Positions 1 through 5,009 of a stretch of 5,009 nt of DNA are shown piece after piece. The notes beneath the pieces are model-generated. The model made no database searches. It had not been told where the DNA came from and saw only the letters and a list, made by a program, of their open reading frames with translations. How positions within the stretch are numbered: the first letter of the stretch is position 1; each line of letters opens with the position of its first letter. The stretch is taken from assembly GCA_031263945.1 (NCBI GenBank), contig JAISEW010000202.1, positions 1 to 5,009 of the forward strand. Direction: 5' to 3'. This DNA comes from Gracilibacteraceae bacterium. Lineage in GTDB: Bacteria > Bacillota > Desulfitobacteriia > Desulfitobacteriales > Syntrophobotulaceae. The translations under genes and the position numbers were made by a program.

Positions 1-3000
1 TCGCCACTTCGCAGAATATCGCCCGGGAGATCATCAAACGCGGGGGCGTTGACACCGTCGTGGTCACCACGGCCTATACCAATGCCGACGCCCTGTCCAT
101 CGCCTCTATCGCCGCCGCCAAGGGCTGGCCGATCTTGCTCAGCGGGGCGAACGGACTCAGCGCCGAGGCGCGCGCCATTATATCTGAAGCTGACCCGACC
201 CGGACTTATGTCATCGGCGGGACCGGGGCGGTCAGCGCGGCCACCGCCGCCGGTCTGCCCGGCGTGACCCGTCTGGGCGGGGCGGACCGCTACGCCACGA
301 ATACAGAGATACTCAGGCACTTCGCCGATCAGTTTGATTACAGCAAAGGGCTTTTTGTCGCCAACGGGGCCAATAATCATCTGGTGGACGCCCTGTGCGC
401 CTCCGCTTATATCGCCGGGGCGCCGCTTTATATCAGCGGCGACGCCGGTTTAGGCGCCGGAGAGTACGATCTGCTTTCCAATGTGCTGCGCCTGAAGGAT
501 TTTAGCCAACTGACCTCTCTAGGCGGCGCCGGCTCGATTTCCGAGACCACTCTGACCACGGTCCACAACGCTCTCCAAACCGGCGCCGGAGAAACCCCGC
601 CGGCTGTCCAACCCAGCGGCGGAGGCGGCAGTAGCGGTGGAGGCGGTGGTAGTGGCGGCGGAGGTAGTGGAGGCGGCGGTGGTGGCGGAGGCACACCGGT
701 TGTGAGCGCCTTCTCTATCTATATAGCCCCCAGCGGGAATGACTCCGCTGACGGCACAGCAACCTCTCCTCTGGCCACCCTCGCGGGGGCGCGGGATAAG
801 ATCCGCGCGCTGAAAGAATCCTCCGGTCTGCCGGACGGCGGCGTGACGGTCTATGTCCGCGGCGGGACCTATCCTGTCACGGAACCGGTCTTTTTTGACG
901 AGAGTGATTCCGGCACCGCAAACGCGCCCATCCGCTACGCCGCCTATCCCGGCGAGACGCCTGTCTTCAACGGCGGTGTTTATATAAAAGGATCAGAATT
1001 TTCTGAAATTATCGGCGAAGCAGAATCGGCCCGCCTCAGCCGCAAAGCCCAAGATGAGGTGTTGTGTTATGACCTGTTCGCCAACGGTTTTTCCGACGAC
1101 GACCTCGACTACGCGAAGGACTTCTGGCAGGCGGGCAACCTCAAAGAGTATGTCGCGGACGAATATTACGCGAACGATTATTCCATTCCGCGCATGCAGG
1201 TGTTCATCGACGACGACGCGCTCTATCCCGCCCGCTACCCCAACAAGACGGATGGCATTTTCGCCGAGAATCCCTACAACCAGTATCTGATGATCCCAGA
1301 GGTTCTCGAAACCGGCTTTGACCCGGACACCGAACGGCTCAACGAGAAACAATGCGTGTTCAAGACCTATGAGGAGAGGATCAAAGACTGGAAAAGCCTC
1401 GAGGATATCGTGATATTCGGCATGATTGGCTGGGAGTTTTTTCAGGACGAGATCGTCGCCGAAAATATCGACACAGAAAACATGACGATCACACTGCGCG
1501 GAGCGCCCAGTTCCGGCGTAATGGAACGCGGGCGTTACGCTTTTTCCAACGTATTCGAGGAACTCGACGCGCCGGGCGAATACTATATCGACAAGAACAC
1601 GGGCATGCTCTACATCTACCCGACGAAAGACATGAAAAACGCCGCGGTCAAGATATCCCGCTTTGACGAGAGCTACATCATCGACGCGAGCGGCGCGTCG
1701 CACCTTGCCTTCTCCGGCCTGACGTTTGAGCTGACAAAAGGGTCGGTGTTCCATATCGCCGGCGGTGAGAACTGCTCCGTCGAGAACTGCACGCTGAAAA
1801 ACTTCGGGATTAACGGCGTGACGCTGGGCGAATGGGTGCTCTCCATCGGCAATTTCGCGGCCGTCTATGACGCGGAGGATAAGGAGGAATTCCAGCGCTA
1901 CCTCGGCGAACGTTCGACAGCCGAAAACGTGATCGGGCACAAGATAACCGGCTGCACGTTCTTGAACACGGGACACGCCGCGGCGGATATCCGCTCCTGT
2001 CATTCAGGCTACCGGGAGCCCGGCGGCGCGGTGTTTGCAAGCAACACGGTAAAGCACTCGGGGCTGATCGGCTCCGCCTATCGTTCCGGGCTTTTGCTGA
2101 GCGGCTGCGGCATCACGGTGACGGGCAACGCCTTCCTGTTCTGCCGGGGCCAGGCGATAGACGGCAATATCATCGACACCGAGATCACGTACAACGAGTT
2201 CTGCGACAGCCCGTCTGACATGGCCGAGGACACCGGCGCGATTTACCTCAACTACATGGGCCAAAACGACGGGGTAAAGATCAGATACAATTATTTTCAC
2301 GACATAACGAACCGGGGGCATTACAACTATGGCTTTGACTACGCCCGCCGCTCCGTGGCCGGGTATGACAACGCCCAGCCTTTCCGGGATTTTTCCTACA
2401 ACGTGATCTATAACACGCCCGGCATTCCCAATCCCATGAGCCCGGTCAGTCCGTCGACCACCGTCAACAACGTCTTCATCGACTGCGACTATGTGCTCGA
2501 TTACCCGGACGAGTACATCCGGGACCATTACAAGGGCGAGACGGGACGCGAAATCATTGAGACGCTGAACACTCTTCCCAATTATTACCTCAACGGGCTT
2601 TACAAAGATCCTCTTTGGCGCGAGAACTATCCCGATCTGTATGAGTTTTACGAGTATATGGCGAATGAAAAACAGGATATGCGGCCCGTCATGGCGCAGG
2701 TGTACAACAATCTGATCGTCTATCTGGACAAGAGGATGAGCGGCCGGGCGACGGAGCTGCCGGAGACGGTGGAGGCGGACGCGAAATACGGGCGGGTGGA
2801 AAACAATCACTTCCTCTATGCCGACCCCGGTTTTACCAGGGCGCGCGACCACAACTTCCAGCTTTCCCGGCAAACCGCCGCGCAGTACGGCGTCGAATGG
2901 CTGGACATGAGCAAGATCGGCGCGCCGGGCGGGCTGGCGCAGCTGGATCGTCTCTCGGACCATTATGCGGACCCGCTCTGGGGCGTTGCGGCTGACAAGG

Positions 3001-3305
3001 AGATCAGCGTGGAGATCTTAGGCGGCCAGCACTACGCCATGGTGTCGTTCTGGCGGCAGGTCACGCCAGACGTCTGGGAATGGGCGTTTGACGCGGCCCT
3101 GAACGGGGAGTTCGCGGCGTCGTTCCCGGCCAAGCCGAACGGGACCTATACGGCTTTCTACCAAGGCGACGAGAACTACCCGCCGCAATTCATGGGCGGG
3201 ATAATCGGCACGGTAGGCGACGCGCCGCCTGACGGGGCGGAGACCTTTACCGTGGAGCCGGAGCATGGCCAGTGGGATTATTTCCCATTTAAACTGGAAA
3301 ATTAA
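1..3305 (+). CDS. Cell-wall-anchored right-handed beta-helix protein (CWB2 repeats + GH141-like domain), 5'-truncated by window edge
   Basis: The frame is open from base 3 to the TAA at 3303-3305, giving 1100 codons. The GTG at 60 is internal: upstream codons match gene 2 (ATSQNIAREIIKRGG), so the true start lies about 430 bases before the window if the N-terminus is like gene 2. In order: the rest of CWB2 repeat 2 (3-269), CWB2 repeat 3 (270 to about 578), a Gly/Ser linker (615-692), a beta-helix enzyme-like domain (717 to about 2930) and an unassigned C-terminal domain (about 2997-3302). Family-type marks are IYIAPSGNDSADGT, a PGETPVFNGG motif, ARYPN, EELDAPGEYY, DTGAIY, RYNYFHDI and DPLWRENYPDL. 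These recur in GH141-like and related secreted beta-helix proteins, which cleave or bind plant or host glycans. It is probably a surface glycan hydrolase or lyase; the substrate cannot be read. An adhesin with the same fold is the main alternative. Confidence 0.9.
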   Translation, partial: ATSQNIAREIIKRGGVDTVVVTTAYTNADALSIASIAAAKGWPILLSGANGLSAEARAIISEADPTRTYVIGGTGAVSAATAAGLPGVTRLGGADRYATNTEILRHFADQFDYSKGLFVANGANNHLVDALCASAYIAGAPLYISGDAGLGAGEYDLLSNVLRLKDFSQLTSLGGAGSISETTLTTVHNALQTGAGETPPAVQPSGGGGSSGGGGGSGGGGSGGGGGGGGTPVVSAFSIYIAPSGNDSADGTATSPLATLAGARDKIRALKESSGLPDGGVTVYVRGGTYPVTEPVFFDESDSGTANAPIRYAAYPGETPVFNGGVYIKGSEFSEIIGEAESARLSRKAQDEVLCYDLFANGFSDDDLDYAKDFWQAGNLKEYVADEYYANDYSIPRMQVFIDDDALYPARYPNKTDGIFAENPYNQYLMIPEVLETGFDPDTERLNEKQCVFKTYEERIKDWKSLEDIVIFGMIGWEFFQDEIVAENIDTENMTITLRGAPSSGVMERGRYAFSNVFEELDAPGEYYIDKNTGMLYIYPTKDMKNAAVKISRFDESYIIDASGASHLAFSGLTFELTKGSVFHIAGGENCSVENCTLKNFGINGVTLGEWVLSIGNFAAVYDAEDKEEFQRYLGERSTAENVIGHKITGCTFLNTGHAAADIRSCHSGYREPGGAVFASNTVKHSGLIGSAYRSGLLLSGCGITVTGNAFLFCRGQAIDGNIIDTEITYNEFCDSPSDMAEDTGAIYLNYMGQNDGVKIRYNYFHDITNRGHYNYGFDYARRSVAGYDNAQPFRDFSYNVIYNTPGIPNPMSPVSPSTTVNNVFIDCDYVLDYPDEYIRDHYKGETGREIIETLNTLPNYYLNGLYKDPLWRENYPDLYEFYEYMANEKQDMRPVMAQVYNNLIVYLDKRMSGRATELPETVEADAKYGRVENNHFLYADPGFTRARDHNFQLSRQTAAQYGVEWLDMSKIGAPGGLAQLDRLSDHYADPLWGVAADKEISVEILGGQHYAMVSFWRQVTPDVWEWAFDAALNGEFAASFPAKPNGTYTAFYQGDENYPPQFMGGIIGTVGDAPPDGAETFTVEPEHGQWDYFPFKLEN
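3..269 (+). other. CWB2 repeat 2 of gene 1, missing its first residues
   Basis: Starts just inside the R-L-G-G-A-D-R-F-A-T box (only A-T is in the window) and continues with TNADALSIASIAAAKG, WPILLSG and TYVIGGTGAVS. It differs from the gene 2 copy mainly at EADPT against EISPA, and at Ala against Ser before the next repeat. Confidence 0.85.
270..578 (+). other. CWB2 repeat 3 of gene 1
   Basis: Opens with RLGGADRYAT and contains HLVDALCASAYIAGAPLY and LTSLGGAGSIS. It is the last wall-binding unit before the linker. The right end is set by comparison with gene 2 and is approximate. Confidence 0.85.
615..692 (+). repeat. Gly/Ser linker array in gene 1 (GGN codon repeat)
   Basis: 26 codons, all Gly or Ser, in the pattern S-G4-SS-G5-S-G4-S-G8. 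It joins the wall-binding repeats to the beta-helix domain and probably acts as a flexible spacer through the wall. Gly codons are mixed GGC, GGT and GGA, but the DNA is still a simple triplet repeat open to slippage in steps of three. Confidence 0.93.
717..2930 (+). other. Right-handed parallel beta-helix domain of gene 1, GH141-like
   Basis: The domain begins with IYIAPSGNDSADGT, SPLATLAGARDKIRAL and VTVYVRGGTYPV, a common entry to secreted beta-helix enzymes. A first part with PGETPVFNGG, VFIDDDALYPARYPN and EELDAPGEYYIDKNTGMLY precedes the coils. From about 1698, short strand repeats follow (SHLAFSGLTF, NCSVENCTLKNFG, HKITGCTFLNTG, GITVTGNAF, TEITYNEF, VKIRYNYFHDI, DFSYNVIYN, TTVNNVF). 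Later DPLWRENYPDL and DPGFTRARDHNFQLS match the closing part of such proteins. Assignment to GH141 itself is by motif memory only; a related polysaccharide lyase or uncharacterised family is possible. Confidence 0.75.
2997..3302 (+). other. C-terminal accessory domain of gene 1, family not recognised
   Basis: About 100 residues after the beta-helix, from KEISVEILGGQHYAMVSFWR to the end. It is rich in aromatic residues (Trp in SFWRQ, DVWEWAFD and GQWDYF) with alternating strand-like stretches, so a small beta-sandwich is plausible, perhaps carbohydrate-binding. No known family is recognised, so no function is assigned. Confidence 0.4.
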
Positions 3306-3347
3306 GGAACGGTAAAATACAGGCCGAGGGCAAACGGAGGGAAATCA
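3306..3347 (+). other. Short intergenic gap, no terminator seen
   Basis: Only 42 bases separate the TAA of gene 1 from the ATG of gene 2. There is no hairpin followed by a T-run, so transcription of gene 1 probably continues into gene 2. A TAAAAT at 3313-3318 resembles a -10 box, but no convincing -35 box lies at the right distance upstream. An operon is the simpler reading. Confidence 0.65.
3336..3341 (+). promoter_or_regulatory. Shine-Dalgarno site of the downstream gene
   Basis: GGAGGG sits six bases before the ATG at 3348, a near-consensus match and spacing. It decides the start: the ATG is followed at once by a good signal peptide, and no other ATG, GTG or TTG nearby has both features. 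Confidence 0.88.
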
Positions 3348-3425
3348 ATGGGCAGGAAAAAGCCGCTGGTGATTCTTTGCGCCGCGCTTATTGTGGCGGC
3401 CGCGCTGTCGCCGCGGATATTCGCG
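3348..3425 (+). other. Sec-type signal peptide of gene 2
   Basis: Residues 1-26 have a basic start (G-R-K-K), a hydrophobic core of about 14 residues rich in Leu, Ile, Val and Ala, then S-P-R-I-F-A. Signal peptidase I would cut after Ala26 (Ile at -3, Ala at -1), leaving a mature start of VSENLVNQ. Cys11 is not in a lipobox because Leu stands at -1, so this is not a lipoprotein. Gene 1 presumably had a similar peptide, outside the window. Confidence 0.85.
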
Positions 3426-5009
3426 GTAAGTGAAAACCTCGTCAACCAAAGGATCGGCGGCGCCGACCGCTACGCCACCGCGGCGGCCATATCGCAGGCC
3501 GGCTGGGGGGCGGCGGAAAACGTCATATTAGCCGGCGGCGGCGACGCCAATCTCGTGGACGCCCTGTCCGCGGCCCCGCTGGCCAAGTTGCTCAACGCTC
3601 CCATCCTCATTTCCGAGAGCGGACGGCTGACGCCGGTCACCGCCGCCGAACTGAGACGGCTGGGGGCCAAGACGGCGTATATCGTCAGCGGCGCCGCCGT
3701 TATCACTCAGGCGGTCCAAGATGAGATCCGGGCGATGGGCATAGCGGTCGTCCGGCTCGGGGGAGCGGATCGGTTCGCCACTTCACAAAATATCGCCCGG
3801 GAAATCATCAAACGCGGGGGCGTTGACACCGTCGTGGTCACCACGGCCTATACCAATGCCGACGCCCTGTCCATCGCCTCTATCGCCGCCGCCAAAGGCT
3901 GGCCGATCTTGCTCAGCGGGGCGAACGGACTCAGCGCCGAGGCGCGCGCCATTATATCTGAAATCAGCCCGGCCCGGACTTATGTCATAGGCGGGACCGG
4001 GGCGGTCAGCGCGGCCACCGCCAGTGGTCTGCCCGGCGTGACCCGTCTGGGCGGGGCGGACCGCTACGCCACGAATACGGAGATACTCAGGCATTTCGCC
4101 GATCAGTTTGATTACAGCAAAGGGCTTTTTGTCGCTAACGGGGCCAATAATCATCTGGTGGACGCCCTGTGCGCCTCCGCCTATATCGCCGGGGCGCCGC
4201 TTTTTATCAACGGCGACGCCGGTTTGGGCGCCGGAGAGCTTGATCTGCTCTCCAACGTGCTGCGCCTGAAGGATTTCAGTCAACTGACCTCCTTGGGCGG
4301 CGCCGGCTCGATTTCCGAGACCACTCTGACCGCGGTCCATAACGCCCTCTTGGGCGGCGCAGAAGAAACCACGCCGGCTGTCCGGCCCAGCGGCGGAGGC
4401 GGCGGCAGTAGCGGTGGCGGTGGTAGCGGAGGCAGCGGTGGTGGCGGCGGTAGTGGTGGCGGTAGTGGTGGCGGAGGCGGAGGCACACCGGTTGTGAGCG
4501 CCTTCTCTATCTATATAGCCCCCAGCGGGAATGACTCCGCTGACGGCACAGCAACCTCTCCTCTGGCCACCCTCACCGGAGCGCGGGATAAGATCCGCGC
4601 GCTGAAAGAATCCTCCGGTCTGCCGGACGGCGGCGTGACGGTCTATGTCCGCGGCGGGACCTATCCCGTCACGGAGACGACATTTTTTGATGAAGCGGAT
4701 TCAGGGACGGAAGCATCCCCCATCCGCTACGCCGCTTACCCCGGCGAGACGCCGGTCTTTAACGGCGGCGTTTATATAAAAGGATCAGAATTTTCTGAAA
4801 TTACCGGTGAAGCAGAATTGCACCGCCTCGGCCGCAAAGCCCAAGATGAGGTGTTGTGTTATAACTTGTTCGCAAACGGTTTCACTTACGACGACCTCGA
4901 CTACGCGAAGGACTTCTGGCAGGCGGGCGACCTCAAAGAACACGTCGCGGACGAATATTACGCGAACGGCTACCTCGTTCCGCGTATGCAGGTGTTCATC
5001 GACGACGAG
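3348..5009 (+). CDS. Tandem paralogue: signal peptide, three CWB2 repeats, Gly/Ser linker, start of GH141-like beta-helix domain; 3'-truncated by window edge
   Basis: ATG at 3348 lies six bases after a GGAGGG ribosome binding site, and the frame runs open to the window edge (554 codons). Residues 1-26 are a signal peptide (RKK, hydrophobic core, IFA before the cut). CWB2 repeats begin at Arg35, Arg136 and Arg233, each opening R-[IL]-GGADR-[YF]-AT. The Gly/Ser linker is residues 348-379. The beta-helix domain begins near Ile388 with IYIAPSGNDSADGT, then PGETPVFNGG and RMQVFIDD. CWB2 modules are known in Clostridioides difficile wall proteins to bind an anionic wall polymer without covalent linkage, so the protein is probably exported and displayed on the surface. 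It follows gene 1 by 42 bases, probably in one transcript. The enzyme part differs from gene 1 (for example TTFFDEADSGTEAS for VFFDESDSGTANA), which may mean a different glycan specificity. The expected full length is about 1250 residues. Confidence 0.93.
   Translation, partial: MGRKKPLVILCAALIVAAALSPRIFAVSENLVNQRIGGADRYATAAAISQAGWGAAENVILAGGGDANLVDALSAAPLAKLLNAPILISESGRLTPVTAAELRRLGAKTAYIVSGAAVITQAVQDEIRAMGIAVVRLGGADRFATSQNIAREIIKRGGVDTVVVTTAYTNADALSIASIAAAKGWPILLSGANGLSAEARAIISEISPARTYVIGGTGAVSAATASGLPGVTRLGGADRYATNTEILRHFADQFDYSKGLFVANGANNHLVDALCASAYIAGAPLFINGDAGLGAGELDLLSNVLRLKDFSQLTSLGGAGSISETTLTAVHNALLGGAEETTPAVRPSGGGGGSSGGGGSGGSGGGGGSGGGSGGGGGGTPVVSAFSIYIAPSGNDSADGTATSPLATLTGARDKIRALKESSGLPDGGVTVYVRGGTYPVTETTFFDEADSGTEASPIRYAAYPGETPVFNGGVYIKGSEFSEITGEAELHRLGRKAQDEVLCYNLFANGFTYDDLDYAKDFWQAGDLKEHVADEYYANGYLVPRMQVFIDDE
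3450..3752 (+). other. CWB2 repeat 1 of gene 2
   Basis: Residues 35-135 open with RIGGADRYAT and contain NLVDALSAAPLA and APILIS, the usual order in CWB2 (cell wall binding repeat 2): DRY box, then DALSA box, then PILL-like strand. It ends in a strand with TAYIVSGAAVIT. Three such repeats in a row form the usual trimeric anchor. Confidence 0.88.
3753..4043 (+). other. CWB2 repeat 2 of gene 2
   Basis: Residues 136-232 open with RLGGADRFAT, followed by TNADALSIASIAAAKG and WPILLSG, then TYVIGGTGAVS. The layout matches repeat 1 with a period of about 100 residues. The nucleotide sequence is nearly identical to the first part of gene 1 at 3-269. Confidence 0.88.
4044..4352 (+). other. CWB2 repeat 3 of gene 2
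   Basis: Residues 233 to about 335 open with RLGGADRYAT, followed by HLVDALCASAYIAGAPL and a final LTSLGGAGSIS strand. It carries a Cys in the DALCA box where Ser is usual in this family. The right boundary is approximate. The matching repeat of gene 1 differs at a few residues (Tyr to Phe, Ser to Asn, Tyr to Leu). Confidence 0.85.
4389..4484 (+). repeat. Gly/Ser linker array in gene 2, six codons longer
   Basis: 32 codons, all Gly or Ser, in the pattern S-G5-SS-G4-S-G2-S-G5-S-G3-S-G6. It sits at the same place as the gene 1 linker but is 18 bases longer and differently ordered, with the flanks conserved on both sides. The reading frame is kept. Confidence 0.93.

Larger units (their letters stand above)
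1..1217 (+). repeat. Direct repeat, copy A (5' part shared by both genes)
   Basis: Aligns with 3775-5009 at an offset of 3774 bases up to the linker and 3792 after it. By hand count, about 31 of the first 540 bases differ (about 94% identity). Both ends are set by the window, not by loss of similarity, so the real repeat extends beyond. Confidence 0.93.
3775..5009 (+). repeat. Direct repeat, copy B (5' part shared by both genes)
   Basis: Partner of 1-1217. The repeat period of about 3.77 kb equals one gene plus its short gap, which is what a whole-gene tandem duplication gives. Copy B carries the 18 extra linker bases. Confidence 0.93.

Noticed and set aside
60..62. GTG at 60 as the start of gene 1
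   Set aside because: It lies inside a CWB2 repeat, has no ribosome binding site, and the upstream codons match gene 2 in frame. The true start is outside the window.
428..696. Minus-strand open frames with polyproline
   Set aside because: They are the reverse complement of the Gly/Ser linker codons (GGN read as NCC). The same artefact appears at 4276-4488.
993..2963. Two long open frames on the minus strand, abutting near 2003 (336 and 319 codons)
   Set aside because: They lie wholly inside the beta-helix gene, whose protein shows clear family motifs on the plus strand. Their translations look like low-complexity shadows of GC-rich codons, rich in Val, Arg and His, with no recognisable domain.
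3313..3318. TAAAAT as a -10 box of a promoter for gene 2
   Set aside because: No matching -35 box at 16-18 bases upstream, and the gap is short with no terminator before it, so read-through from gene 1 is more likely.
3366..3380. Possible lipobox around Cys11 of gene 2
   Set aside because: The residue before the Cys is Leu, not Gly, Ala or Ser, and the hydrophobic core continues well past it. A signal peptidase I site after Ala26 fits better.
1..5009. Mobile element or phage variable-repeat system as cause of the duplication
   Set aside because: No transposase, integrase, reverse transcriptase or terminal inverted repeats are visible. The paralogue differences are not biased to adenine positions of one copy as a diversity-generating retroelement would leave.

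Overview
The window is one coding block carrying two tandem, same-strand paralogous genes for large secreted proteins. Each has a signal peptide (seen only in the second gene), three cell-wall-binding repeats of the CWB2 type (R-[IL]-G-G-A-D-R-[YF]-A-T), a pure Gly/Ser linker and a right-handed parallel beta-helix domain resembling the GH141 / pectate-lyase-fold class of carbohydrate-active enzymes. CWB2 repeats are known mainly from Gram-positive bacteria (Clostridia and Actinobacteria), where they hold proteins non-covalently on the wall. With strong GGAGG ribosome binding and a GC-rich coding style (about 60% by eye), this suggests a high-GC Clostridia-like Firmicute or an actinobacterium. 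The genus cannot be read from the window.

Layout: bases 1-3305 are the 3' part of gene 1, cut by the left edge inside its second CWB2 repeat. Bases 3306-3347 are a 42-base gap with a ribosome binding site but no terminator. Bases 3348-5009 are the 5' part of gene 2 (554 codons), cut by the right edge early in the beta-helix domain. The two fragments are complementary. Gene 2 shows the N-terminus missing from gene 1, and gene 1 shows the C-terminus missing from gene 2. Together they predict a full protein of about 1240-1250 residues.

The shared part (1-1217 against 3775-5009) aligns with an offset of 3774 bases before the linker and 3792 after it; the 18-base difference is six extra Gly/Ser codons in gene 2. 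Identity is uneven. The wall-binding part is about 94% identical, about 180 bases after the linker are almost unchanged, then a block of about 100 bases differs at roughly a quarter of positions, and high identity returns. This looks like recent tandem duplication with partial gene conversion, keeping a common wall anchor while the enzyme domain diversifies.

Probable biology (inference): a cell-surface set of glycan-acting beta-helix proteins, displayed through CWB2 anchors and flexible Gly linkers, probably co-transcribed. No RNA gene, mobile element, CRISPR array or terminator was found.
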